Positions 8,180-17,562 of a stretch of 64,000 nt of DNA are shown here, piece after piece (positions within the stretch are counted from its first letter, which is position 1; every line of letters starts with the position of its first letter). Source of the DNA: Streptomyces puniciscabiei (GTDB taxonomy: Bacteria; Actinomycetota; Actinomycetes; Streptomycetales; Streptomycetaceae); the NCBI RefSeq assembly GCF_006715785.1, contig NZ_VFNX01000007.1:1-64000 (forward strand), given 5' to 3'. The position numbers and the translations under genes are program-made. Below the pieces are notes generated by a model. It did not search any database. It saw only the letters and a program-made list of their open reading frames with translations, and had not been told where the DNA came from.

Positions 8180-11100
8180 ATGCGCTATCGGTCACGGCAG
8201 AGACGGAGGAGACGGTCATCCGCTGTGGTTGTCGCCGCAGCAACCGCGTTGATCGCTTCTACCTTCGCCACCAGCGCCGCAGAGGCGGCTATACCGAAAC
8301 CGCCCAAGAATTCGGCACCACATGAGAACACCGCACACAAGAAGAAGCCCACGTCTTCGGCTGTCCCGCTGAAGGACCGTGACACGGTTCTCGGGAAGGG
8401 ATGGAAGGCCTCCGCTGACCGGGCGGTGACTACGGCCGCCGACAGCGACGGATTCCATCTCCTTGTCGCCGACAGTACAACTGGCTACGCCTGGAAGACA
8501 GTTACGGTGCTGAGCGAACCTCAGCTTCCGGCCGACACATGGATCGGCAACAGCTGCGTCATGGATGACCACCACGCGGCCGTCGCCTACGCTCCCCGCA
8601 CCTTCACCAACAAGCCGGACCTGATGATGGGCGGCGGGTTTACGGCGATCGTGAACCTGGACGACGGCAGCGTCACCAAACTGCCGTTCACCGCGTCGCT
8701 GGCGTACTTCGACCCGACGTGCAACCCGGCCACGCACACCGCTGTCTTCACCGCGCTCCGCGACACCAAGACGCGTCTGGTCACGGTGAGCACGAAGGGC
8801 GCCACTGTCGCGGACACCACGGCGAAGGGCGAGATCACCTCTGCCGTGCCCACCAAGGACGGTGTGGTCGCCGCCGCCGGAAACCGGCTCGTCCACGTCG
8901 ACCGCAAGGGCAGGACGGCCAAGCTCACCGCCACGAAGCATGCTCCGTACGGCATCCGTGTGACAGGTGACGGCACGATCAGCTATGTCGACCGGACCGG
9001 TGACACCGACGCAAACGTACAGACGTACGCGCACGGCAAGAAGATGACCGTGGCGAGCGGCAGGCTCACCGCGATGAACCTGCGCCAGGGCACGGACGGT
9101 ACGGTCTACCTCACCGGCAAGGCCAGCCACGGCAAGGGCTTCGCGGCCAGCGGCATCAAGGCGCTGGACGTCTCACCCGACGCGGATGTCTCCACCCGCG
9201 GACGCCTGGCCGTCGACCCGGTCGTCTCCCCGGCCGTGCAGGCAGGTGTCGCCCGCATCGAAAACGCTGGGCGTGGCTTCACCAAGTCCACGAGCAAGGA
9301 ACCGGCAGCCGAGGTGACGCCCGGCCGCACCAGCCATGCGCTGACCATCACCAGCATGGTGCCGGGCACGGGCAAGCAAACGAAGCAGACGGCCGCCGAG
9401 CCCGGCAGCACCGCAGGCGGCAAGCCGTCGCCGGCGCTCACTGGCTCCTCGAAGCCACAGATGTCGACGATGAGCATGCTGACCACGTCCACCGACGATC
9501 CGCGGGCTCACGATCCGGTCGACACGGACGCCTGGTGCTCCGTTCCTCGTAACGACGTCGGCACCCAGGCCCTCCAGCCGACCCCGAACCAGGTCGAATG
9601 GGCCGTGGACATGGCCGTCAAGGGCAACCTGCGCTCCGGCTACCTCACCCAGGGCGGCTGGCGCTCGCAGACCGGGCTCGGCACCATCGACCCGCAGGGC
9701 CTGTTCAAGAAGCCCGACCTGATCACCGGCGGAAACATCCCGGCGCAGATCGAGTTGGGCATCCTGGCCCAGGAATCCAACCTGTGGCAGGCCGAATCCG
9801 GCTCCATCCCCGGGCAGATGGGCAGCCCGCTCGCGGCCGTCGACGGCTACTACGGACACCAGAGCGGCGGCACGCTCGCCGACTACTGGACCATCAACTG
9901 GAACAAGTCGGACTGCGGCTACGGTGTCGGCCAGGTCACCGACGGTATGCGCAAGGCCGGATACGAGAAGCCGGGCGAAACGTCCCTCCCGGTCAGCACG
10001 CAGCGCGCGATCGCTATCGACTACGCCACCAACATCGCCGCCTCGCTCTACATCCTCGCCGACAAGTGGAACGAGGTCCACCAGGCCGACCAGACGATCA
10101 CGGTGAATAACGACAACCCGGCGAAGCCCGAGAACTGGTTCACCGCCGTGTGGAACTACAACCTCGGCTTCAACAAGAAGGCGGACGCGGGAACCAACGG
10201 CAACTGGGGCCTTGGCTGGTACAACAACCCCGCCAACCCCGTCTATCCCGCCTCCCGCAACGCGTTCATGAACACCGACATCGACCCGCTCGCCGCCAAG
10301 GACGCTGCCAAGCCTCAGCAGTGGCCGTACGAGGAGAAGGTGATGGGCTGGTCCGCCTGGTCCATCGACACCGGCTTCTCCTACGCCACCTCCGGCCGGC
10401 AGGACTGGCCGGGCGAGTCCGGTTTCTCCTCCGCCGGCTTCCGCCCCGCCTACTGGAACGGAGCGGACCTGCCCTATTACGTTCAAGGCAGCGCGCGCTA
10501 CAACCGGGCCCACGTCTCGCCGCCGCTCGACACGTTCTGCAACACGAAGAACAACTGCGACACGGCCAACCCGCCCCACTGCCCCGACGCCGGCTGCTAC
10601 GCCCAGTACTGGTGGCACGAGTCCAACGCCACCTGGAAGTCCGACTGTGCCACCACCTGCGGCTTCGAGAACATCAAGTACCAGAGCCTGATCAACGAGC
10701 CTGGCCGCGGCTACCGGCTCCAGCACGGCACACCCGTCTGCTCCGGTGCACCCTCAGGTGCGAAGGTCGTCCCTTCCGTCCCGGCAGGCACCAACACCTG
10801 GAGCGACTGCGGCACCACCACATCAGACGGCTCGTTCCAGTTCACCTTCTACCCCGACCCGTACGCGACCGGCCCGGGCCTGGGACAGTACGACGCCAAG
10901 GCGGACCTGCACCAGATCGGCGGCGGCTACCAGGGACACTTCTGGTACACCCACGAACGCGACGCCGACCACCTGGGCGGCGACGGCGGGCGCATGACCA
11001 TCCTCGGTGACTGGAAGCTGAACTCGGCCATCCCCGGCAGCCAAGCCAAGGTCTACGTGCACATCCCCGACACTGGCGCGCAGACCTCCGACGCCACGTA

Positions 11101-12583
11101 CACGGTCATTACACCGTTCGGCCCCAAGACCGAGATCATCGACCAGAACTCCCAGAGCAACAGCTGGGTTCTCCTCGGCGCCTACAACTTCAAGGACCAA
11201 GCGCCGGAGGTGCAGCTGTCAAACTCCGGTCCTCCCCCGAACGGTGCCGACAAGGACGTGGCCTACGACGCTGTCGCGTTCGTTCCCGGCGACTACAGCG
11301 GTATGCCAACCGACCTGACCTTCCACGATCCCGACCTCAACGCCGCGCAGCCCCCGGACGTCACCACCCCCACCGACCTCAGCATGAGCGTCATCAACGG
11401 AACCGGACCGGCCGGACCCTCCGCCACCTCCGCCGCCTCGGTCAAGGCGATCTCCACGGAACGACCGGACGGCTTCGTCTCCTGGTGCAACGACGAGCCC
11501 TTCAACCTCAAGCAACAGTGGATCAATCGAACGGAAGCCTGCCTCAAGGACCACGTCACTGTACTCATCGTCAATCAGGACCAGGCCATCATCGGCACCA
11601 TGGAGTTCGACCTGCAGGCCGAAATCAAGGCCTACTACAACTCCGCGATATCAAACGCCCTGCTGAAACTCGTTCCTACGGCCGCCACCGGGGTGGGCGC
11701 CACAGCACCCGTCACCATCACCTCGTCCGGCACATGCTCCATCGACTGCACCACCACCAAGCAGATCTGGAACACGCCCGCGACCTGGGACTGGGCAGCG
11801 GGAGATCGACACGTCGGAGAAATCCAGATGGGTCTGACCTGGGGACAGTCCCGTTCAGTGGACGTCCTCGGCATGGCATGGGACCTCGGAGCCCTCGTTG
11901 CCGACGTTCCCTCCGACAACGCCGTCGCCATCAGCACCGACGGGTACTCCGAACTGCGCTGCGACACCACAGTCAGGACCACACCCGGCTGTATCTTCGA
12001 CCACTACAAGCCGACGTACGTCATGAATTCCCAGAAGTTTCCGGCGGCAGCAGCTCATGCATGGCTGGTCCAGCACATGCTTCCTGACCACTTCGGGCTC
12101 AAGGGTCAAGGTGATCCGCTGACCTATCTCGGCGACGACGTGATGTCTCCGGTGAGGCCGGATATGACACAGAGCGATTACAATCGAGATGTCATAATGT
12201 GTCCGACCTCCTTCGAGCGTAACCAGGACGCCACGCTTTCACCCGAACTCGCCTCCAGCGGGACCGATACATCGAGCTGTGACGAGTTCGCCTTTGCCAA
12301 GACGTACCAGAGTGCCGGCACGCCCCCGTCTCTGGGCGGCACCAATCCTGTCGGCTCCGGTGACGAATGCCTTCAGACCTACGCAAAGAAGGACGATGAC
12401 GGTCTGTGGCGACTCCATGTCGACCTGCGCTACCCCCTCCCAACGTGGAAGGAACACTGCGGTCGCTCCAGCATGTCCAACAATCAGAACACCCAGTCCA
12501 TGGCCTTGTTCCCTGACTTCCGACTGAAGAACCGGATCATTGACCATGACGACTACTGGCTTGATGTAGCCAAGCCGAACTGA
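8180..12583 (+). CDS. giant exported multidomain protein: transglycosylase-like, golvesin-C-like and NucA/NucB-like nuclease domains
   Basis: 1467 aa from ATG 8180, where a twin-basic signal peptide begins (MRYRSRQRRRRRSSAVVVAA, cleavage near AEAAIPK). Residues ~60-330 are repetitive beta strands resembling a propeller. Residues ~500-670 look like a lysozyme-fold lytic transglycosylase: Glu532 in ILAQESNLW, then CGYGVGQVTDG near 580, then WNYNLGFN near 660, matching the ES / GxxQ / AYN motifs. Residues ~920-1035 match a golvesin C-terminal-like domain (GDWKLNSAIPGSQAKVYVHI). The last ~130 residues resemble NucA/NucB DNases (SSCDEFAFAKTYQSAG, then IIDHDDYWLDV). I read it as a cell-wall-traversing secreted nuclease. 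A SUKH immunity gene lies convergently downstream. NocE-like proteins share parts of this layout. Confidence 0.72.
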   Translation: MRYRSRQRRRRRSSAVVVAAATALIASTFATSAAEAAIPKPPKNSAPHENTAHKKKPTSSAVPLKDRDTVLGKGWKASADRAVTTAADSDGFHLLVADSTTGYAWKTVTVLSEPQLPADTWIGNSCVMDDHHAAVAYAPRTFTNKPDLMMGGGFTAIVNLDDGSVTKLPFTASLAYFDPTCNPATHTAVFTALRDTKTRLVTVSTKGATVADTTAKGEITSAVPTKDGVVAAAGNRLVHVDRKGRTAKLTATKHAPYGIRVTGDGTISYVDRTGDTDANVQTYAHGKKMTVASGRLTAMNLRQGTDGTVYLTGKASHGKGFAASGIKALDVSPDADVSTRGRLAVDPVVSPAVQAGVARIENAGRGFTKSTSKEPAAEVTPGRTSHALTITSMVPGTGKQTKQTAAEPGSTAGGKPSPALTGSSKPQMSTMSMLTTSTDDPRAHDPVDTDAWCSVPRNDVGTQALQPTPNQVEWAVDMAVKGNLRSGYLTQGGWRSQTGLGTIDPQGLFKKPDLITGGNIPAQIELGILAQESNLWQAESGSIPGQMGSPLAAVDGYYGHQSGGTLADYWTINWNKSDCGYGVGQVTDGMRKAGYEKPGETSLPVSTQRAIAIDYATNIAASLYILADKWNEVHQADQTITVNNDNPAKPENWFTAVWNYNLGFNKKADAGTNGNWGLGWYNNPANPVYPASRNAFMNTDIDPLAAKDAAKPQQWPYEEKVMGWSAWSIDTGFSYATSGRQDWPGESGFSSAGFRPAYWNGADLPYYVQGSARYNRAHVSPPLDTFCNTKNNCDTANPPHCPDAGCYAQYWWHESNATWKSDCATTCGFENIKYQSLINEPGRGYRLQHGTPVCSGAPSGAKVVPSVPAGTNTWSDCGTTTSDGSFQFTFYPDPYATGPGLGQYDAKADLHQIGGGYQGHFWYTHERDADHLGGDGGRMTILGDWKLNSAIPGSQAKVYVHIPDTGAQTSDATYTVITPFGPKTEIIDQNSQSNSWVLLGAYNFKDQAPEVQLSNSGPPPNGADKDVAYDAVAFVPGDYSGMPTDLTFHDPDLNAAQPPDVTTPTDLSMSVINGTGPAGPSATSAASVKAISTERPDGFVSWCNDEPFNLKQQWINRTEACLKDHVTVLIVNQDQAIIGTMEFDLQAEIKAYYNSAISNALLKLVPTAATGVGATAPVTITSSGTCSIDCTTTKQIWNTPATWDWAAGDRHVGEIQMGLTWGQSRSVDVLGMAWDLGALVADVPSDNAVAISTDGYSELRCDTTVRTTPGCIFDHYKPTYVMNSQKFPAAAAHAWLVQHMLPDHFGLKGQGDPLTYLGDDVMSPVRPDMTQSDYNRDVIMCPTSFERNQDATLSPELASSGTDTSSCDEFAFAKTYQSAGTPPSLGGTNPVGSGDECLQTYAKKDDDGLWRLHVDLRYPLPTWKEHCGRSSMSNNQNTQSMALFPDFRLKNRIIDHDDYWLDVAKPN

Positions 12584-12597
12584 TCCTGACAGCGAAG

Positions 12598-12633
12598 AGA
12601 TCCGGTGAGGCCGCATTCCGCCTCACCGGATCT
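12598..12633. terminator. bidirectional hairpin terminator
   Basis: A perfect 14-bp inverted repeat (arms 12598-12611 and 12620-12633, AGATCCGGTGAGGC and its complement) encloses an 8-nt loop. It lies 14 bp after the stop of the 1467-aa gene and 13 bp before the end of the convergent SUKH gene. No strong T-tract, as is usual in Streptomyces. Confidence 0.8.
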
Positions 12634-12646
12634 ATCCTGTCGACCG

Positions 12647-13258
12647 TCAACTCGACCAGGCAATCCGTCCATCGGCGACGAAGAATCGCTTGTACTCCAT
12701 GGACGTACCGGGAGCCTCACCCCTCTCCAGCAAATCAGCAAAGGGACGGAGAAAATCAGTGAGCGACGGCAAGTAAGAGCTCGGGTAGTCGCCCTCTCTG
12801 AACTTCAGGAGAGGTGACGGATCATAAGAGGTCTGCGCATCCAAGATGATTCCGTAAGGCCCGTCACTTTTCGCCGCAACGGGGATCCACCACGGCTTCC
12901 AGTAGTCGTCATCCTGGATATCTCCAGCGATATGCAGGTAATCAGCATACTGATCAGCTATTTCCTGACAGCCAAGGAACCTCATTCCGTCGGGGAAGAT
13001 CACGGAGTCGCGGTGAGGACGGAGGGCGATTCCCCCGCCGGGAAGGGACTCCCGTACATCCTTTGCGGTGCTTCCGTTGTTCACACGTAGCCACGCCTCA
13101 AGAGCTTGCGGGATTTCGCATCTCAGACGCCGCTTCAGGGTCGCGATCTCCTCGTCCGAAGCCCCTGGCTGAAGCGCCTCCGCGCTGACCGGAGCGTGCT
13201 CCCGCAGCCACCCTGCGATGCGCCGCCACGCCGAAACGACTTCGTTCACTTCTGACAT
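12647..13258 (-). CDS. SMI1/KNR4 (SUKH) family protein, probable immunity protein
   Basis: 203 aa from ATG 13258, with AAAGGAG about 9 nt upstream; a longer in-frame start at 13297 has no site. The N-terminal half carries the SUKH signature: acidic/helical ASDEEIATLKRRLRCEIP, then ALEAWLRVNNGS (the fold's yyxxxNG-type turn). Later conserved strands include FLGCQEIADQY and WWIPVAAKSDGPYGIILDAQ, and the C-terminus is SSYLPSLTDFLRPFADLL. SUKH proteins are cytosolic immunity proteins against contact-dependent and secreted nuclease toxins. The convergent neighbour ends in a NucA/NucB-like domain, which makes it the obvious candidate partner, although toxin-immunity pairs are normally codirectional. 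Confidence 0.85.
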   Translation of the reverse strand: MSEVNEVVSAWRRIAGWLREHAPVSAEALQPGASDEEIATLKRRLRCEIPQALEAWLRVNNGSTAKDVRESLPGGGIALRPHRDSVIFPDGMRFLGCQEIADQYADYLHIAGDIQDDDYWKPWWIPVAAKSDGPYGIILDAQTSYDPSPLLKFREGDYPSSYLPSLTDFLRPFADLLERGEAPGTSMEYKRFFVADGRIAWSS

Positions 13259-13394
13259 AGCATCGAACTCCTTTCTGCTGCATTTTGCCGAAAACACCTA
13301 TTCTGTCGGGTGAAGCTTCGGCGCAGGAACTCTACGAGATTATTCGCAGCTTCGAATGTTCTACCACGAACCTTCCGCGTTCGCGGTTCCAACC

Positions 13395-13835
13395 TCATGG
13401 CGACCCTCCACAAAGGACTGCCGGCCGAGCCTTGACGTGTCGTCCGCACAGCGGAGAAGCCGGAAAGCCACCTCGGGTGCTGGGTCCGTCGCCCCGTTCA
13501 CGGAGCAGCCGAGTCCGGCCCGCGGTCATCCGCAGACGCCGGCACAGCCGGGCGGCCGGACGTCCGCCGAGCTCGATCGCGATCGACCGCAGCCAGCCCG
13601 GTGCTGGAGCGGCAGTGCCGCTCGGACAGGCCCGGAACCTGCTCAACGAACGTCTTGCGGGCACAGCTCTTCCGGTCGCAGACGTACCGGCGCACCCGCA
13701 GCCGGACTACGACCTGGCGAGGACCCAACGGCCGCTCGTCCAGGATGCGTTGGTACGTACTGTGTACGCGCCTCGCCTGCTTCCGGCAGTCCGGGCACCG
13801 GCCTCCACCGATTCCGGCACTGCGGATCTTGTCGG
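13395..13835 (-). pseudogene. truncated, frameshifted ISL3-family transposase
   Basis: On the minus strand the zinc-binding N-terminal part of an ISL3 transposase is visible: CPDC, then RRVHSTYQRILDERP, then VRRYVCDRKSCARKTFVEQ and VPGLSERH. The continuation (LRSIAIELGGRPAARLCRRL, then RMTAGRTRLLR) is in another frame, so a frameshift lies near 13600. The catalytic DDE domain is missing. No terminal inverted repeats or target duplications were found. It sits between two immunity genes and probably disrupted whatever stood there. Confidence 0.75.
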
Positions 13836-14400
13836 GAGCCATGGGGATGGCGATGTCCGCGAAGATCTGCGACAGGTGCTTCGCGGTCCGATGTCGGTGC
13901 TCCTGCGCGTCCCCTTCGGCGGCGGCCCACGCTTTCTCCGCGCTGTCAGCCCCCTGGGACGACGCCACCGCCTTCTTCTCCAGTTCGGCGATCTGAACGA
14001 GTTCCTGGCGCCGTGCCTTGACCGCTTCCAGCCTCGCCCGCGCCTCACTTTCGGCCGCACGGGCATGAGCTTGCGCTGCCTCGCGCGGAGCGATCTCCTG
14101 TGCCCTGTACGCGGAGGCCCGGCCGGCCAGCCGCTGCGCGTCCTGCTCGGCCTTGCGTCTGGCGTCGACCGCCTTCTGCGCGATGCGCTGGGCATCGCGC
14201 AGCTCTGAGTCCGCCGCCGTTGCGGCCTGACCACCACGCCCCTGTATGAGATCGAGCCCAGCGAGGGCGACGACGGCACCATGCACCCAGTCGAACAGCT
14301 GTGGACGCCCTGCGCCGATGGCGCGGCCGATGACGGGTTCATCGCCCACCGCGGCGCTGGGCCACGCTCGCCGGCGAGAACTGGTCCGAGTCCTTGTCAT
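13836..14400 (-). pseudogene. alanine/glutamate-rich coiled-coil remnant fused to the ISL3 fragment
   Basis: In the same minus frame upstream of the transposase zinc finger, an open stretch from ATG 14400 encodes FDWVHGAVVALAGLDLIQGR, then about 110 residues of strongly helical Ala/Glu/Arg/Gln sequence (SELRDAQRIAQKAVDARRKA, EARARLEAVKARRQELVQIA). The composition is that of a coiled coil, unlike an ISL3 transposase, so the ORF is a chimera made by insertion. The hydrophobic DWVHGAVVALAGLDLI segment recalls the region before the toxin domain in some polymorphic toxins, but that is a guess. Confidence 0.35.
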
Positions 14401-14613
14401 CGCTGACGTGACCGGACTGAGGCTCGGCGCCGTCGGGGCTACCGGGGTCGCAGGGCGTGGAGATCCGGCAGATGGCGTTCGCCGACGTGGGGCAGGGTGG
14501 TCTTCCGTCCTTGGCTATCGCACAGACGTACGCGCTGCCTCGGTGGGGACGAGTCCGTCTCCACGACGATGTCCTGGATGTCGGGCCAGACCCACTTCCG
14601 CACCCCGGGTGGT

Positions 14614-15606
14614 CTACTTGGCGGCCCAGCAGCCCAAATTGTTCCGGTTCCTCTCCGCCGCCCGGCGCGGCGCGTCCGGCGATCCCAGCAGACCGTACGG
14701 CAGATACCCGGACCGGACGCCGAGTTCCCACCCATGGACCTGGACGGCGAGGCAGGCCAGGGCGAGGGTGCCGAGGGGGAGGAGGGACCGGGGCGCGGGA
14801 TCACTCGTATCGGCCTCGACGCTCTCCCGGTACGCGACCAGCCGGGCGACGAGGGCGTCCTCGAAGGCGTGCTGGTCGTCGTCGAGGAGTACGCGGAGCA
14901 GCCGCTGGTCCGCGCTCAGCGCGTCGCCGACCTCGTCGAGCCGCCGGGCGGCCTCCGTGCGCTCCCCGGCGTCCGGCTTGCGCAGCGGAACCGTAGGCCA
15001 GTCGCGGGGCAGATGCCCGGCCTCCTCGGTGAGATAGGGGCACAGGGCGTCCATGGCGGCGAGGTCGGCGGGGTCGGAGACGGAGGTGTACCGGTTGTAG
15101 GGCACGCCGTCACGGATGGCGGGCGCGTAGTCGCCGCGCAGCAGCAGCCCGGTGACCCGCTCCCAGTCCCACACATGCCCGCTGACGACACACATCTCGA
15201 ACATGTCGAGCCAGGTCCGCGCGGTGGGCGCTTCCTTGACGACGTCCCGGAAGGTGATGGGCCCGTCCCCGAACTCGTCGTCGTCCGGGTCCGTGCTGAT
15301 CCGCTCCCCGATGAGGGGGAACCGGAGTTCCTGGTCCCCGTTCGGGAAGCACATGATGCTCAGCACTCCGTGCACACACTCCGCGGCAGTGACCGCGACC
15401 GTGCCGGTCGCAGCGTCGAGCCCCGGCTCCGTCACCGTTCGCGCGGCGAGATGGTCGAGCAGTTCGTCCGCCATGGCCCGGATCAGCGTCGGCGAGATGC
15501 TGCCGTACCGCAGCGAGTGCCACCGTCTGTAGGCCCGCCCGTCGATGTCGTCGAGCGCCTCGGCCAACCGCTGCTCGCCGACCTGATGGCATGTCACAGT
15601 CCGCAC
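14614..15606 (-). CDS. Imm49 family immunity protein
   Basis: 330 aa from GTG 15606, with GAAGGGGCGGGG upstream. It matches the all-alpha Imm49 architecture: N-terminal region containing AYRRWHSLRYGSISP and LIRAMADELLDHLA, central SIMCFPNGDQELRFP, and the family-typical C-terminal stretch LALACLAVQVHGWELGVRSG followed by YLPYGLL. Imm49 proteins are cytosolic antitoxins found beside polymorphic-toxin genes, including nuclease and deaminase types. No intact toxin gene adjoins it. The DNA on its 3' side is the coiled-coil/ISL3 wreckage, so the gene looks orphaned. Length is normal for the family. Confidence 0.82.
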   Translation of the reverse strand: MRTVTCHQVGEQRLAEALDDIDGRAYRRWHSLRYGSISPTLIRAMADELLDHLAARTVTEPGLDAATGTVAVTAAECVHGVLSIMCFPNGDQELRFPLIGERISTDPDDDEFGDGPITFRDVVKEAPTARTWLDMFEMCVVSGHVWDWERVTGLLLRGDYAPAIRDGVPYNRYTSVSDPADLAAMDALCPYLTEEAGHLPRDWPTVPLRKPDAGERTEAARRLDEVGDALSADQRLLRVLLDDDQHAFEDALVARLVAYRESVEADTSDPAPRSLLPLGTLALACLAVQVHGWELGVRSGYLPYGLLGSPDAPRRAAERNRNNLGCWAAK

Positions 15607-16219
15607 GTACCCCGCCCCTTCATGAACCCCATGACTGGACGAAGCACGTTATCAACGGGCACTGACAGCACTACTGGGGCCTCGGCGATCCCAAGCTGCT
15701 CGACGAGGTAGCCGGCGCTCGCGTGCATTGTTGAGGAACGCCGGCTACGGCATGCCCCCTGCGAGTGACGGTGCCGATCACCGCTGCCACCTGGGCTTCT
15801 GTCTCTGCCACCGTCATGAACGAGCGGGGCGGCGGCGCGCCAACCAGGCCGGCGTACCCGGCGGGGGCACCGCTGCTCGAGTGGTTCTCCTTTGCGGCGC
15901 CCGGCCGCAAGGTGTCGCCCGCGCGGGACCGTCCCGGGCGACCTCGTCCTCCGCGTCCACCAGCGGCCGTCAAGCCCAGGAATGGCGCAGGCCTGGAATG
16001 CTGCCCCTTCACCAGTGCCCGCACCGAGCCCGGCGCCGTACCGGTCACCGCGCTGCGACACCCCGCCGCACCGACGACTGCTGCTGCTGGTATCCCCAGC
16101 CCCGACGAAGGCGCTGCCGCGACCTGGGTGGCTCGACCCTCGCGCCGGTACATGCGATGGCCGGTGCCCCTGTGGGGGCACCGCACGAGGTTTGCCCGGC
16201 GCTTCAACTGAGTCGTGCC
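15607..16219. other. gene-free stretch between Imm49 and the NmrA-like gene
   Basis: Long open frames exist on both strands, but their arginine/proline-rich products have no motif, ribosome site or codon bias. One minus frame near 15600-15730 (YLVEQLGIAEAPVVLSVPVD) has protein-like texture and may be the decayed end of a gene. Nothing else is supported. Confidence 0.4.
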
Positions 16220-17059
16220 TCAGCGAAAAGCGGCGATGCTCCGGGCGACCCAGTCGTTGAAGGAGCGCGGGGCGCGGCCGACGACTCGTTCCACGTCCGG
16301 GCTGATCCGCAGTTCGGCGGGGTTCGGGGCGGCGATGATGTCCAGGGTGTCGTCGGCGAGCTCCGGCGGCACGAACTGGGTCATTGCGGCCTTGGCCTCC
16401 TCGCGGGTGAGTTCGTGGAACCGCACCGGCGAGCCGAGCGCGGCGGCGATGGCTTCCGTCTGCTGACGCGGCGTGATCACGTCGGGCCCGGTCAGCTCGA
16501 AGACTCCGCCGGTGTGCCGGTCGTCCAGCAGGCAGGCCGCCGCGACCTCGGCGATGTCCGCCGGGTCGACGATCGGAACCCCGACGTCGCCGAAGGGTGC
16601 GGCGACCGTCCCTTGCGTACGGACCGACTCCGCCCAGGCCAAGGCGTTGGAGGCGAAGCCGCCCGGTCGCAGGACGGCCCAGTCCAGGCCGGACTCCCTC
16701 AACGCTTCCTCCACCGCACGCATCGCGATCCGCGACGGGCCGAGCGGCCTGGTCGCCACGCCCTGCGAAGAGAGCAGGACGGCCCGGCGGACTCCGCTGG
16801 CCGCGGCCAGCTCGATGATGTCGGTCGGCCTGGCTTCAGGGGCGTGCAGGTCGCCGGACAGCAGAAGGAACAGCGCCTTCGCCCCGTCCAACGCGGGGGT
16901 GAGGCTCTGCGGCTCGGCCAGGTCAGCCGACACGTGCCGGACCCCGTCCGGCACCGCCGCCGCGTGCCGAGACACCGCTGTCACGTGCTCGCCCGCTTCG
17001 GCCAGGGCCTGTGTCAAAGGCCGGCCCACATTCCCGGTAGCCCCGGTCACCACGATCAT
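16220..17059 (-). CDS. NmrA/SDR-type NAD(P)-binding oxidoreductase
   Basis: 279 aa with an N-terminal Rossmann nucleotide-binding motif (MIVVTGATGNVGRPLTQALA, the GxxGxxG pattern). Atypical-SDR features follow (ALFLLLSGD, RRAVLLSSQGV, WAVLRPGGFASN). The catalytic Tyr-Lys pair of classical SDRs is absent, as in NmrA-like sensors and NAD(P)H:quinone reductase QorB-like enzymes. The C-terminal domain includes GGVFELTGPDVIT. It is divergent from the HxlR regulator at 17152, a very common arrangement in which an HxlR protein senses quinone, aldehyde or thiol stress and controls such a reductase. Confidence 0.85.
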   Translation of the reverse strand: MIVVTGATGNVGRPLTQALAEAGEHVTAVSRHAAAVPDGVRHVSADLAEPQSLTPALDGAKALFLLLSGDLHAPEARPTDIIELAAASGVRRAVLLSSQGVATRPLGPSRIAMRAVEEALRESGLDWAVLRPGGFASNALAWAESVRTQGTVAAPFGDVGVPIVDPADIAEVAAACLLDDRHTGGVFELTGPDVITPRQQTEAIAAALGSPVRFHELTREEAKAAMTQFVPPELADDTLDIIAAPNPAELRISPDVERVVGRAPRSFNDWVARSIAAFR

Positions 17060-17151
17060 GTTCAGCTCCTAGTCCCGTGTGCGCTGTGGCAGTTGACGCT
17101 AGGAGTCGGGCTTACTTTCCGTAAGAACATACCCAGAGGTAAGCTCCTGAC
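17060..17151. promoter_or_regulatory. divergent promoter/operator between NmrA-like gene and HxlR regulator
   Basis: The 92-bp divergent gap contains the inverted repeat CTTAC-N5-GTAAG at 17111-17125, followed by a related half site GGTAAG at about 17138-17143. HxlR regulators bind short imperfect palindromes of this kind in their own promoter, so this is the likely autoregulatory operator. Spacing relative to -10/-35 boxes could not be fixed. Confidence 0.5.
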
Positions 17152-17562
17152 ATGACGGAAGGCGCGCAGCCGACGCAGGTCGAGGCGAGCAAACCGTATG
17201 AGGTGTTTCACACCGACTGCCCTGCGCGCGACGTGGTCGACCACGTGACCAGCAGGTGGGGAATCTGGGTACTGATCTCCTTGCGGAGCAACGACCTTCG
17301 GTTTTACGAGCTGCGCGACAGCATCCGGGGCATCAGCGAGAAGATGCTCGCTCAGACACTGCGCGCACTGGTCCAGGACGGCCTGGTCTGGCGGGAGGTC
17401 GAGCCCACGACGCCGCCCCAAGTCACCTATGGGCTGACCGAGTTCGGTCAGGACGTCGGCAAGCCGCTGACGGACTTGTTCGACCGGATCACACAGCGGC
17501 TTCCACCCAGCGGAACGTCCGCCGAGGAGCGGCTGAGCGCAACAGGTCGAGCGAGCAGCTGA
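17152..17562 (+). CDS. HxlR-family winged-helix transcriptional regulator
   Basis: 136 aa. After a short acidic leader comes the HxlR redox-type Cys in FHTDCPARDVVDHVTSRWG, followed by IWVLISLRSNDLRFYELRDS and the recognition region GISEKMLAQTLRALVQDGLV. The wing is PPQVTYGLTEFGQ. The domain is complete. The single conserved Cys in the N-terminal helix is the position used for redox or electrophile sensing in several family members. It should repress or activate the divergent reductase at 16220-17059. Confidence 0.92.
   Translation: MTEGAQPTQVEASKPYEVFHTDCPARDVVDHVTSRWGIWVLISLRSNDLRFYELRDSIRGISEKMLAQTLRALVQDGLVWREVEPTTPPQVTYGLTEFGQDVGKPLTDLFDRITQRLPPSGTSAEERLSATGRASS

Noticed and set aside
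9173..10726. 517-aa minus-strand open frame inside the giant exported protein gene
   Set aside because: Val/Gly/Arg-rich antisense translation; the plus strand carries domains across this interval.
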